A stretch of DNA of 56,093 bases from Oscillospiraceae bacterium (GCA_009777055.1 WRMQ01000004.1:1-56093), one strand, 5' to 3'; positions 19,073-28,205 are shown, numbered from the stretch's first letter. Translations and numbers: made by a program. Notes: generated by a model from the letters alone, not told the origin.

Positions 19073-19881
19073 CAATTGCACTCCCTTCCGGAATCGCAGC
19101 GCCCGCAGCGCCTTCCATTCCAGAAATCGTCGCCAAATTCCATGCCCCTTCCGCGGTACTTGTCGCGCAGGCCGTCGCCCTTCCGGCGGAATTCCTCGCG
19201 CAGCTCGTCGCCCTTCCGGCGGATTTCCTCATCGCGCTTTTCCTTGCGGAAATCCTCGCGGAGGTCCTCCCTCCGGCCACAGCCACAGCCACGGTCGCGG
19301 TCCTCTATGCGGCAGCTGTCGCGGCAGCCCCCACGGCAGTCGTTCCTGCCACAGTATTCGCAGCAGCGGCCACGGTCCTCGCGGCAGCCCCCGCGGCAGT
19401 CGTTCCTTCCGCAGTATTCGCAGCAGCGGTCCTCGTCATGGAACTCCTCGTCGTCCCGGTGGAACTCCTCGTGGGAGCATTCATCGTCCCGGTGGAATTC
19501 CTCATGGGTGTCGGCGTCTCTGCGGTGGCACTCCTCGTCGAGTCTGTCCTTGAGCGCGTTTTCACGATAGTCCACGTCTTTGTTGCTGAAGTCCTCGTCG
19601 TACTCGTCCTTCTGGATATCCTTGTGGTAGTCTACCTCTTTTTCGTGAAAATCCTCAACAAAGTTTCTGCGGTTGAAATTCTCATGGAAATTCTCGTCGT
19701 TCTCGTGGAAATCCTCATCGTATTTGTCCTTGCGGAGCTCCTCGTGGTGGTCCCTGTCGTCCTTACGGAAATCCTCGTTGAAATCCACGTCGTCCCTGCG
19801 GAAATTCTCTTCGAAGTCCACGTCCCTTTGGCGGAAATCATCGATATCGAAATTGCCGAACCTACCAAAATTTCTATTCAT
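19072..19881 (-). CDS. Hypercharged hendecad-repeat protein (paralog C) with duplicated CCEYCGRNDCRGGC module
   Basis: MNRNFGRFGNFDIDDFRQRDVDFEENFRRDDVDFNED; SD GGAAGGA; protein-level repeats shared with 18575-19072. Confidence 0.8.
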   Translation of the reverse strand: MNRNFGRFGNFDIDDFRQRDVDFEENFRRDDVDFNEDFRKDDRDHHEELRKDKYDEDFHENDENFHENFNRRNFVEDFHEKEVDYHKDIQKDEYDEDFSNKDVDYRENALKDRLDEECHRRDADTHEEFHRDDECSHEEFHRDDEEFHDEDRCCEYCGRNDCRGGCREDRGRCCEYCGRNDCRGGCRDSCRIEDRDRGCGCGRREDLREDFRKEKRDEEIRRKGDELREEFRRKGDGLRDKYRGRGMEFGDDFWNGRRCGRCDSGRECN

Positions 19882-19965
19882 GCTTCATTGTCCTTCCTGT
19901 CTTCGTGTCATTTTAATTTTGCTCTTAATTTTGCTTTTTTGTCGCTTTTTGCTTCGCGGCTATTT

Positions 19966-20226
19966 CTAACCGTTATCGGAATCCTCGTGCTCTTCCACGA
20001 TTCCTCCGCGGAACGCCGCGTCCGCCTCTTTCTCCCGCAGCTCCCTGTGGAGATCCACCCGGCTTTCGCGGAATCCCGTATTACGCTTTTCCCGCTTGAC
20101 CTTTTCCTGCACCTCAGCCTCCACGCCGTGAAACGCTCCGCCGGTCATCTCTTTTCGAAAGCCCTCGCGAAACGCGGCCATATCCTCGCGGAATCCGCGA
20201 AAATCCAAATCATCTTCCCTGTTCAT
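19966..20226 (-). CDS. Hypercharged small protein (paralog B)
   Basis: MNREDDLDFRGFREDMAAFREGFRKEM; TGATG overlap with upstream ORF. Confidence 0.7.
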   Translation of the reverse strand: MNREDDLDFRGFREDMAAFREGFRKEMTGGAFHGVEAEVQEKVKREKRNTGFRESRVDLHRELREKEADAAFRGGIVEEHEDSDNG

Positions 20227-20573
20227 CAAAAGACCTCCACGTCCTTGTCCAGGAAATCCTCATCGGTTTTTTTGTTGCGAAAGCCCTTGTGGTAATCCAC
20301 TTGCCTTTCGTGAAAATCCTCGGTGAAGTCTCTGCCGTCGGAGCCGCCGCGGACTTCCGCGTCCTTCCCGCGGAGCTTTCCGTCGAATTTGTCCTTCTGC
20401 AGGTTATCCCGGAGCCCCATGACATTGTCGCGGAAGCCGCCGCGAAAGGCCTCGCTTTCCGCGTGGAGCTTGCGGCGGACCTCATCCATCATTCTGCGGG
20501 AAATGCCCCGCGAAGGGGAGCGCCGGGAATTGCCGCGATTGAACTTGTTGAATTCGTTAAACTTTCTGTCCAT
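20226..20573 (-). CDS. Hypercharged protein (paralog A), first gene of the operon
   Basis: SD GGAGG 7 nt before ATG; contains TEDFHERQVDYHKGFRNKKTDEDFLDKDVEV block shared with C and D. Confidence 0.78.
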   Translation of the reverse strand: MDRKFNEFNKFNRGNSRRSPSRGISRRMMDEVRRKLHAESEAFRGGFRDNVMGLRDNLQKDKFDGKLRGKDAEVRGGSDGRDFTEDFHERQVDYHKGFRNKKTDEDFLDKDVEVF

Positions 20574-20609
20574 TGGAATGCCTCCTTTTTCAATTGACAA
20601 GCTCATGGC

Positions 20610-20637
20610 ATTCTATGACGAAAAGAGAAAATAGGTG
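20610..20637 (-). promoter_or_regulatory. Sigma-K-like promoter CACC-N16-CATAGAAT of the hypercharged operon
   Basis: CACC (20637-20634) and CATAGAAT (20617-20610) on the minus strand with a 16-nt spacer. Confidence 0.6.
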
Positions 20638-20660
20638 CAAAAGAAAAGCGTGCCGCGCGC

Positions 20661-20690
20661 AAAAAGAAAAAAGCGCCGCGGCCGCGGCGC
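20661..20690 (-). terminator. Minus-strand hairpin gcgccgcggccgcggcgc followed by TTTTTTCTTTTT
   Basis: 18-nt perfect palindrome 20673-20690 with U-rich tail on the minus strand. Confidence 0.6.
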
Positions 20691-20737
20691 CCTTCGCTTG
20701 ATGCATGCCATGCCCCGAACCGGACATAATATGGAGC

Positions 20738-21205
20738 ATGACGACTAAAAAATGGCTTCTCTCTGTTCTGGGCTTTGCTTTACTGGGGCTGGGCGCCGTG
20801 GGCGCCGTTCTTCCGCTGCTCCCGACAACGCCTTTTGTGCTGCTTGCCTTTCTTTGCTTTTCCATCAGCAGCGAAAGGGCCTCGGCCCGGCTGCGGCAAA
20901 GCCGCTTTTTCGGCCCCTATATCGAGAATTACCGCACAAAGCAGGGCATCGCGATATCCCAAAAAATCATAAGCCTCGCCTTTTTGTGGGCGGGGCTGAC
21001 GGCCTCTATGCTTGCCGCGCGAAAAACCTGGCTATACATTGCCCTGGGGCTTGTCGGCGCCGGCGTTACGCTGCACCTGCTGCTGATCAAGACGAAGAAG
21101 CCGGACCGGGCGGCTGGCCGAACGCCCGCGCCCGCGCCGTCGCCAGCTTGTCGCAGCGCTCGTTTTCCGGGTGACCGCTGTGGCCCCGGAGCCAGTGAAT
21201 CGTAA
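20738..21205 (+). CDS. DUF454 (YbaN-like) small membrane protein
   Basis: [42 protein letters not shown]. Confidence 0.85.
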   Translation: MTTKKWLLSVLGFALLGLGAVGAVLPLLPTTPFVLLAFLCFSISSERASARLRQSRFFGPYIENYRTKQGIAISQKIISLAFLWAGLTASMLAARKTWLYIALGLVGAGVTLHLLLIKTKKPDRAAGRTPAPAPSPACRSARFPGDRCGPGASES

Positions 21206-21551
21206 CCTCATGCTTCGCCAGCTCCGTGAGCAGGGCGTCCCAGAGCTCGGGGTTGAGGGCGGGCTTTTTGTCGGACTTGCGCCAGTTGTTGCGCTTCCAG
21301 CCCGCGGCCCAGCCCTTGTTGATCCCGTCAGCGACATAGGAGGAATCCGTGTAGGCATCCACCCGGCAGGGCTGGTTTAACGCGCGCAGGCCCTCGATGA
21401 GGCCCGTGAGCTCCATGCGGTTGTTGGTGGTTTCCGCCGCGCCGCCGGAAAGCTCCTTTTCGCGGCCGCCGCAGCGCAGAATGGTTCCCCAGCCGCCCGG
21501 ACCGGGATTCCCGGAGCAGGCGCCGTCACAGAAAAGAAGGACATGCTTCAT
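21087..21551 (-). CDS. rnhA: Ribonuclease HI
   Basis: [59 protein letters not shown]. Confidence 0.95.
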   Translation of the reverse strand: MKHVLLFCDGACSGNPGPGGWGTILRCGGREKELSGGAAETTNNRMELTGLIEGLRALNQPCRVDAYTDSSYVADGINKGWAAGWKRNNWRKSDKKPALNPELWDALLTELAKHEVTIHWLRGHSGHPENERCDKLATARARAFGQPPGPASSS

Positions 21552-21623
21552 AGCGGGCTCCTTCAAAAACAGATAATGATAGCTCGTCACGCGCCGGCTC
21601 GCGGCACAAAAATCACAGCCTTT

Positions 21624-21689
21624 ATTATAGCCCAAAAACAAGAAAAAAGCAAGAAAAATCTTGCTTTTTTCTGTCTTCTGTGCTATACT
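21624..21689. promoter_or_regulatory. Symmetric divergent promoter rnhA/purD: both TTGCTT-N17-TATA(A/C)T, -35 boxes in a 12-bp palindrome
   Basis: gaaaaaagcaag-aaaaat-cttgcttttttc at 21642-21671; + TATACT 21684-21689. Confidence 0.65.
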
Positions 21690-21771
21690 TCTGCTCGGCG
21701 CATCCGGTTTAAAAGCAGGCTGTATCAAAGCTTTTTCACATAAAAACAAGCGATAGGAGTGACTTTTTATT

Positions 21772-23040
21772 ATGACCCTCCTTGTTCTCGGCTCCGGCGG
21801 GCGCGAGCACGCCATCACCGCCGCGCTGGCGAAAAACCCACGGGTGACGAAAATCTACGCGGCGCCGGGCAACGGCGGCATCGCGGCGCTGGCGGAATGC
21901 GTGCCTATCGCCGCCACCGACCTGGAAAACATCCGCGCCTTTGCGCTGGAGCATGGCGTGGATTTTGCCGTTCCCGCGGCGGATGACCCCCTTGTGGCGG
22001 GCGCCGTGGACGTTCTCGAGGACGCGGGCATCGCCTGCTTCGGGCCCAGCCGGGCCGCCGCCGCCATTGAGGGCAGCAAGGTATTTTCGAAAAACCTGAT
22101 GAAAAAATACAACATACCAACGGCGGCCTACGAGGTCTTCGAATCGGCGGGCGCGGCCATGCGGTATCTCGATACCCACGAAACCTATCCCCTGGTGATC
22201 AAGGCGGACGGCCTGGCGCTGGGCAAGGGCGTCATCATCGTGCAAACACGCCGGGAGGCCAAAGAAGCGATCAGCGACATCATGGAAAAGCAAAAATTCG
22301 GGGCCAGCGGAAGCCGCGTGGTGATCGAGGAATTCCTCACCGGGCCGGAGGTTTCGGTGCTCAGCTTTATGGACGGCGAAACCGTGGTCCCCATGCTGTC
22401 CTCCATGGACCACAAGCGGGCGCTGGACGGCGACCGGGGGCTCAACACAGGCGGCATGGGCGTCGTCGCCCCCAATCCCTGCTACACACCGGAAATCGCC
22501 GCCCGCTGCATGGAGGAGATTTACATGCCCACCCTGCGGGCGATGAACGCCGAGGGCCGGCCCTTCAAGGGCTGCCTTTATTTCGGCCTGATGCTCACGG
22601 CGCGGGGGCCGAAGGTGATCGAATACAACTGCCGCTTCGGCGACCCGGAGGCCCAGGCGATGCTCCCGCTGCTGGATACGGATCTGCTGGATATCTTTAT
22701 GGCGGTGCGCGAGGGGCGTCTGGGCGGGCTGAGCATCCAATGGAAGAACAAGCACGCCTGCTGCGTGATCCTGGCCTCGGGCGGCTACCCTGAAAAATAC
22801 GGCACAGGCTATCCCATCGCCTTTGGCGATACGGGCGGGGCCTTGCTTTATCACGCGGGAACAAAGCTGGTTGACGGAACGCTCGTGACCTCCGGCGGCC
22901 GGGTACTGGGCGTGACCGCCCTTGGCGAAAATTTAGAAGAGGCGATTGCCGGCGCCTACGCCGCGGCTGACGAAATCACCTTCGCAAACGCGTTTTGCCG
23001 AAAAGATATCGGCGCCCAAGCTTTGGAATATTTAGCTTAA
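21772..23040 (+). CDS. purD: Phosphoribosylamine-glycine ligase
   Basis: [38 protein letters not shown]. Confidence 0.96.
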   Translation: MTLLVLGSGGREHAITAALAKNPRVTKIYAAPGNGGIAALAECVPIAATDLENIRAFALEHGVDFAVPAADDPLVAGAVDVLEDAGIACFGPSRAAAAIEGSKVFSKNLMKKYNIPTAAYEVFESAGAAMRYLDTHETYPLVIKADGLALGKGVIIVQTRREAKEAISDIMEKQKFGASGSRVVIEEFLTGPEVSVLSFMDGETVVPMLSSMDHKRALDGDRGLNTGGMGVVAPNPCYTPEIAARCMEEIYMPTLRAMNAEGRPFKGCLYFGLMLTARGPKVIEYNCRFGDPEAQAMLPLLDTDLLDIFMAVREGRLGGLSIQWKNKHACCVILASGGYPEKYGTGYPIAFGDTGGALLYHAGTKLVDGTLVTSGGRVLGVTALGENLEEAIAGAYAAADEITFANAFCRKDIGAQALEYLA

Positions 23041-23061
23041 AAGTATCGCGTCGCAGAAACC

Positions 23062-23101
23062 GGCCCAATTGTTCATTGTTAATTGTTAATTGTTCATTGT
23101 C
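23062..23101. repeat. AATTGTTCATTG-family repeat between purD and purL
   Basis: ggcccaattgttcattgttaattgttaattgttcattg. Confidence 0.85.
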
Positions 23102-23119
23102 TCTGAAAGGGGGATTCGC

Positions 23120-26100
23120 ATGGTCTGCCGCATTTATACCGGCCGCCGTGAGGGATTTGAAATGGAGGCCGAAGCGCTGCTGGACGAGTGGCGCGCACAG
23201 CTGGGCGTGCAGGGCCTCACAGGGCTGAGACTGCTGAGCCGCTACGACGTGGAGGGCATCGACGAGGCCCTGTTCCGGCACTGCGTGCCCACGGTATTCT
23301 CCGAGCCCCAGACCGACCTTGTATATAACGATTTGCCGCGGGCGGATATCCCCTTTGCCGTGGAGTATCTCCCCGGGCAGTACGACCAGCGGGCGGACTC
23401 CTGCGCGCAGTGCATTCAGATCGTGTCCGGCGGGCAGCGGCCTGCCGTGCGGACAGCAAAAATGTATCTGCTCTATGGCAGCCTGACAGACGCTGAGCTG
23501 GCAGCCGTCAAAAAGCACGTGATCAACCCCGTGGAAAGCCGCGAGGCCTGCCTGGACAGGCCCGAAACGCTCATGCTTGAAACGGAAAGCCCCGCCATGG
23601 TGCGCACGCTCCATGGCTTTCTCGCTTTGGATGAGGACGGCCTCGCGGATTTTTTGAAAAAATACGCCCTGGCGATGGATCTGGACGATCTGCGCTTTTG
23701 TCAGGCTTATTTTAAGAATGCCGAGAGGCGCGACCCGACGATTACAGAGCTTCGCATGATTGATACCTACTGGTCCGATCATTGCAGGCACACGACCTTC
23801 CTGACGCGTCTGGACGAAATTGAAATCGACGACCCGCGCGCGCAAAAGAGCTATGCGCGCTACCAGGAGATCCGGAAGGAGCTTGGCCGGGATCAAAAGC
23901 CCAATACCCTCATGGAGATGGCCACCCAGGCCATGCGCTATCTGAAGCATACCGGACAGCTGGAAAACCTCGACGAATCCGAAGAGATCAACGCCTGCAC
24001 CGTCAAAACAGAGATCACCGTGGATGGCGAAAAGCAGCCCTGGCTCTTCTTGTTCAAGAACGAAACCCACAACCACCCCACCGAGATCGAGCCCTTCGGC
24101 GGAGCGGCCACCTGCATCGGCGGGGCGATCCGCGACCCGCTTTCGGGCCGGGGCTATGTGTATCAGGCCATGCGCGTCACCGGCGCGGCGGACCCGACCC
24201 TGCCCGTGGATCAAACCATTCCGGGCAAGCTGCCCCAGCGGAAAATTGTCACCACGGCAGCCCAGGGCTACTCCTCCTATGGCAACCAGATCGGCCTGGC
24301 CACCGGGCTGGTGGACGAGCTCTACCACCCCGGCTACGTGGCCAAGCGCATGGAGATCGGCGCGGTGGCGGCGGCGGCGCCCCGGGCCCAGGTACGCAGA
24401 GAGCGGCCTGTTCCCGGGGATCAGATCGTTCTGCTGGGCGGGCGCACGGGGCGCGACGGCTGCGGCGGGGCGACGGGCTCGTCGAAGTCCCACACCCTCA
24501 GCTCCCTGGAGCAGTGCGGAGCCGAGGTGCAAAAGGGCAACGCACCGGAGGAACGCAAGCTCCAGCGGCTGTTCCGCAGCCCCGCCGCCTGCCGGATGAT
24601 CAAGCGCTGCAACGATTTTGGCGCGGGCGGGGTCTCTGTCGCCATCGGCGAATTGTGCGACGGCCTGGAGATCGACCTCAACGCCATACCGAAGAAATAC
24701 GAGGGCCTCGACGGCACGGAGCTGGCCATCAGCGAATCCCAGGAGCGCATGGCTGTCGTGCTTGATCCTGGGGACGTGGAGGCCTTCCTCGCCCTGGCGG
24801 ACGCCGAAAACCTGGAGGCCACCGTCGTCGCCCAGGTGAAGCAGGCCCCCCGCCTCATTATGCGCTGGAATGACAGCGTAATTGTGGATCTTTCCCGTGC
24901 ATTTTTGAATTCCAACGGCGCAGAAAAACACGCCTCGGCACGAATTCGCGATGCGCGCTTCCCCGTTCGCGATTCGGAACACGCCGGCGCGTTCGGCGCG
25001 CGTATGCGGGCACTGGCCGGTGATCTGCGGTTCTGCTCCCGGCGGGGGCTGGCGGAACGCTTCGATTCTACGATAGGCGCGGGGACGGTATTCATGCCCT
25101 TCGGCGGGAAGTATCAGCGCACGCCCGCACAGGTGATGGCCGCGAGGTTCCCCCTGGAGCGCGGCGAAACCGATGACTGCTCGGTGATGGCCTACGGCTT
25201 CGACCCCTATCTCAGCGAGGCGGATCCCTACAAAGGGGCATACAGCGCCGTGATCGCGTCTGTGGCGAAGCTGGCGGCGGCGGGCTGCCCCCTGGATCAA
25301 TGCTATCTGAGCTTCCAGGAGTATTTCGAGCGCCTGGGCACGGACCCGGCGCGCTGGGGAAAGCCCGTGACGGCGCTGCTGGGCGCGATGCGGGCGCAGC
25401 TGGACCTGGGCCTGGCCTCCATCGGCGGGAAGGACTCCATGAGCGGGAGCTTCGAGGACATCGACGTGCCGCCCACGCTGGTTTCGTTCGCGGTGGCGCT
25501 GTGTGATTCCAAGCAGCTGATCTCGAATGAGTTCAAGCGGCCCGGCAGCAGCATCGCCCTGCTGCGGCCGGAGGCTGACGCCGATGGCCTGCCCGTCGCC
25601 GCCAGCCTGCACGCCGGCTTCGCGTCGCTGCGCGCGGCCATACAGAGCGGGGAGCTGCGCGCCGCGCAGGCCCTTACCGCGGGCGGGGTCGAGGAGGCGG
25701 TGCTCAAAATGGCGCTGGGCAACAGAATCGGCGCCGAGCTGATTCCGGTCAATTTCCCGAAGGATTACACGCCCGCCGCGGGGGATATCCTGCTGGAGCT
25801 GAAGCCAGGCTGTTCCCTGGGCACGGTCATAGGCAAAACAATCGAGGCCTATGAAATCCGGTCGGGAGAGGAGACCGTCTCTCTCGCGGAGCTGGAGGAA
25901 TTATACGAGGCCAGGCTGGAGCCGGTCTTCCCCACAAAGCCAAAGCAGAGCGGCCAAAATGAAATCATCGAAGCCGCGCAAAATAAACCGCGCAGCGCGT
26001 ATTACACGCTGCGCGTGGCGAAGCCAAAGGCTTTGATCCCCGTTTTCCCCGGCACCAACTGCGAATACGACACGGCGCGGGCCTTCCGCAAGGCGGGGGC

Positions 26101-26821
26101 CGAGGCGGAGATTCTGGTGATCAACAACAGAACGGCCCAGGGTCTGGCGGATTCCGTGGAGCGGGCGGCGAAAGCGCTGGACAGCGCGCAGATCCTCTTT
26201 TTGCCCGGCGGCTTTTCCGGCGGCGACGAGCCCGATGGCTCCGGCAAGTTCATTACGGCTTTTTTGCGCAACCCCCGGCTGGCGGAGGCTGTCGCCGCGC
26301 TGCTGGAAAAGCGGCAGGGCCTTGCCGGCGGCATCTGCAACGGCTTCCAGGCCCTCATCAAGCTGGGCCTTGTGCCCTACGGTGAGATCCGCGATATGAC
26401 GCCGGAGGACCCCACGCTGACCTTCAACGCCATCGGCCGCCACCAGTCGAAGCTGGTGCGCACCCGGGTGGCCAGCGTGCTGTCTCCCTGGCTGGCGCTG
26501 TGCGAGCCCGGCGAGACGCATCTCGTGCCGGTTTCCCATGGGGAGGGCCGCTTCGTCTGCCCCAAGCCGCTGCTGTCGGCACTCCTCGCCAGTGGCCAGA
26601 TCGCCACGCAGTATGTTGACCCCGCGGGGAAGCCCAGTATGGATATCCAATGGAACCCCAACGGCTCCGTTCTGGCCGTGGAGGGTCTTGCCTCGCCGGA
26701 TGGCCGCGTTTTTGGCAAGATGGGCCACAGCGAGCGCGTGGGGCCGGGGCTCTACCGGAACGTGCCCGGCGACACCGACAATAAAATGTTCCGCGCGGCG
26801 GTGGAATACTTCGCGCTTTAG
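23120..26821 (+). CDS. purL: Phosphoribosylformylglycinamidine synthase (single-chain)
   Basis: KNETHNHPTEIEPFGGAATCIGGAIRD, GGKDSMSGSF, C-terminal GATase LIPVFPGTNCEYD / GICNGFQALIKLGL. Confidence 0.95.
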   Translation: MVCRIYTGRREGFEMEAEALLDEWRAQLGVQGLTGLRLLSRYDVEGIDEALFRHCVPTVFSEPQTDLVYNDLPRADIPFAVEYLPGQYDQRADSCAQCIQIVSGGQRPAVRTAKMYLLYGSLTDAELAAVKKHVINPVESREACLDRPETLMLETESPAMVRTLHGFLALDEDGLADFLKKYALAMDLDDLRFCQAYFKNAERRDPTITELRMIDTYWSDHCRHTTFLTRLDEIEIDDPRAQKSYARYQEIRKELGRDQKPNTLMEMATQAMRYLKHTGQLENLDESEEINACTVKTEITVDGEKQPWLFLFKNETHNHPTEIEPFGGAATCIGGAIRDPLSGRGYVYQAMRVTGAADPTLPVDQTIPGKLPQRKIVTTAAQGYSSYGNQIGLATGLVDELYHPGYVAKRMEIGAVAAAAPRAQVRRERPVPGDQIVLLGGRTGRDGCGGATGSSKSHTLSSLEQCGAEVQKGNAPEERKLQRLFRSPAACRMIKRCNDFGAGGVSVAIGELCDGLEIDLNAIPKKYEGLDGTELAISESQERMAVVLDPGDVEAFLALADAENLEATVVAQVKQAPRLIMRWNDSVIVDLSRAFLNSNGAEKHASARIRDARFPVRDSEHAGAFGARMRALAGDLRFCSRRGLAERFDSTIGAGTVFMPFGGKYQRTPAQVMAARFPLERGETDDCSVMAYGFDPYLSEADPYKGAYSAVIASVAKLAAAGCPLDQCYLSFQEYFERLGTDPARWGKPVTALLGAMRAQLDLGLASIGGKDSMSGSFEDIDVPPTLVSFAVALCDSKQLISNEFKRPGSSIALLRPEADADGLPVAASLHAGFASLRAAIQSGELRAAQALTAGGVEEAVLKMALGNRIGAELIPVNFPKDYTPAAGDILLELKPGCSLGTVIGKTIEAYEIRSGEETVSLAELEELYEARLEPVFPTKPKQSGQNEIIEAAQNKPRSAYYTLRVAKPKALIPVFPGTNCEYDTARAFRKAGAEAEILVINNRTAQGLADSVERAAKALDSAQILFLPGGFSGGDEPDGSGKFITAFLRNPRLAEAVAALLEKRQGLAGGICNGFQALIKLGLVPYGEIRDMTPEDPTLTFNAIGRHQSKLVRTRVASVLSPWLALCEPGETHLVPVSHGEGRFVCPKPLLSALLASGQIATQYVDPAGKPSMDIQWNPNGSVLAVEGLASPDGRVFGKMGHSERVGPGLYRNVPGDTDNKMFRAAVEYFAL

Positions 26822-27113
26822 TGAAAGATTTCCTGCAAGTTATTTGAAAAGGCCTTCTTGGTGGAAAACCCCGGGTTTTCCACGGAAAGTGAGTAGCTTT
26901 ACAAGTGAAATGCGCGGAAAATCGGGAGTTTTAAACTGTTTCCACTGAGTTTTCAACAGCTAAACCACAATATGTCAGATTAAATCGTGAAAATTTTCTG
27001 TGCAAAGCCCCAGATGACGCAAAAAAATCATGCAGACAAGGAAATAACTGGTGACAAATTGACCCAATATTTGCAGGAGCTGACAAAAACCCTGCAGCGC
27101 CTTGAAGCTTTTG

Positions 27114-27152
27114 ATCCGGACAGGCGGAAGGCCCGTCCGGATTTCGTTTTTT
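27114..27152 (+). terminator. Terminator hairpin downstream of purL
   Basis: atccggac...gtccggat then TTCGTTTTTT. Confidence 0.6.
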
Positions 27153-27153
27153 C

Positions 27154-27960
27154 TCATGCTTTGCTCAGCTGATTCAGGGCGCACCAGGTGTTGATTTCCC
27201 TGAGCTTCGCGCAGGGTACGCCTCCCACGGCGCCCAGGTCCTCCGCCGTATAGCAGCACAGCTTCACCCAGAGGGGGATCTGCTTGCCGCCGGGGTAATA
27301 CGCCTTTGCGTCCATGTGAACGCGCACGCGGTCCAGCTTCGCGATAGCCGCCCCGTTCGCCTGCGGGGTCCGCGGGGCGTCCGCCGGAGCCGCGAGGGCC
27401 TTTTTCACCGCCGCGCGAAAATCGTTCATTGTCAGACCGTGGCGCTTGAGCCAATGGGCGATATCCCCGTGGTTGCTGGCAATCCCTTTCTTGCAGCCCT
27501 CGGCGTGGTCGATGACGCTGTCCGCGCTGAGGCCGAATTTTTCGCACAGCGCGGCGCAAAGCTCCACGGCTTCCCTGTAGACCGCCTCGAAATAGGCCTT
27601 GTCGTCCAGGCCGTCCTCGCAGATCTCGAAGCCGATATGGCTGTCGTTGCCGGAGCCGCTGGCCCCCTTGCCGCAGTGCCAGCCGCGCATGGTCCAGGGC
27701 AGAATCTGATAGCTCGCCACGCTTCCGTCGGCGAGCTTGCCGATGAAGGCATGGCAGCAGATCTGCTGCCCGCCGGGGCGCGGGGTGTTCCAGTGGTTGT
27801 TGTATTGATTCTTCCCCAGCCGCCCGTCGTCCGGGCCGACGTAGCGCTTGAGGTTGGGATTGTTGGCTCCGGTTGAGTGCACCATGATCCCGGCCGGGGT
27901 GATGGTCCGCCCCGCCTGATAGCATTCATTTTGGGTCGCGTACAATTGATAGAGCCGCAT
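27154..27960 (-). CDS. N-acetylmuramoyl-L-alanine amidase (amidase_2 / endolysin-like)
   Basis: GIMVHSTGANNP, QICCHAFIGKLADGSVASYQILPW, HIGFEICED, DHAEG. Confidence 0.85.
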   Translation of the reverse strand: MRLYQLYATQNECYQAGRTITPAGIMVHSTGANNPNLKRYVGPDDGRLGKNQYNNHWNTPRPGGQQICCHAFIGKLADGSVASYQILPWTMRGWHCGKGASGSGNDSHIGFEICEDGLDDKAYFEAVYREAVELCAALCEKFGLSADSVIDHAEGCKKGIASNHGDIAHWLKRHGLTMNDFRAAVKKALAAPADAPRTPQANGAAIAKLDRVRVHMDAKAYYPGGKQIPLWVKLCCYTAEDLGAVGGVPCAKLREINTWCALNQLSKA

Positions 27961-28008
27961 TTTTAGTCCTTTCTTTTTTATTCTTTTCTTTTTTATTCTT
28001 TTCTTTCA

Positions 28009-28137
28009 TTTTTCTCTTTTTTTCTTTTTTCTTTCTTTCTTCTTTCTTCTCTTCTCTTTTCTCTTTTCTTTTTCTTTCTTCTTTTCTTCTCTCTTTCTTC
28101 TCTTCTCTCTTTTTTTCTTCTCTCTTTCTTCTTTCTC
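28009..28137. repeat. 129-nt uninterrupted polypyrimidine (polypurine on minus strand) tract
   Basis: Only C and T between 28009 and 28137; tract extends leftwards with isolated A to ~27965. Confidence 0.95.
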
Positions 28138-28205
28138 ACTTTTAGATAAGCGCCGTTACATATTATATGCGTTCGCGGAGCTGTCCGTGAGGTGGGCCGC
28201 TTTCC

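Noticed and set aside
18413-19570. Long plus-strand ORFs (385 aa at 18413-19570, 285 aa at 19438-20295) encoding hydrophobic V/L/F/E-rich sequences
   Set aside because: Antisense shadow of the hendecad-repeat genes: minus-strand ORFs have SDs, TGATG coupling and protein-level paralogy, whereas the plus ORFs begin in repeat or lack SDs
22976-25612. 878-aa minus-strand ORF opposite purL
   Set aside because: Typical GC-rich antisense open frame; purL domains on the plus strand are unambiguous
26987-27172. 61-aa plus-strand ORF between purL and the amidase
   Set aside because: GTG start without SD, runs through a terminator hairpin
27154-27960. Prophage remnant suggested by the endolysin-like amidase
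   Set aside because: No holin, structural, integrase or att evidence nearby; treated as an orphan amidase
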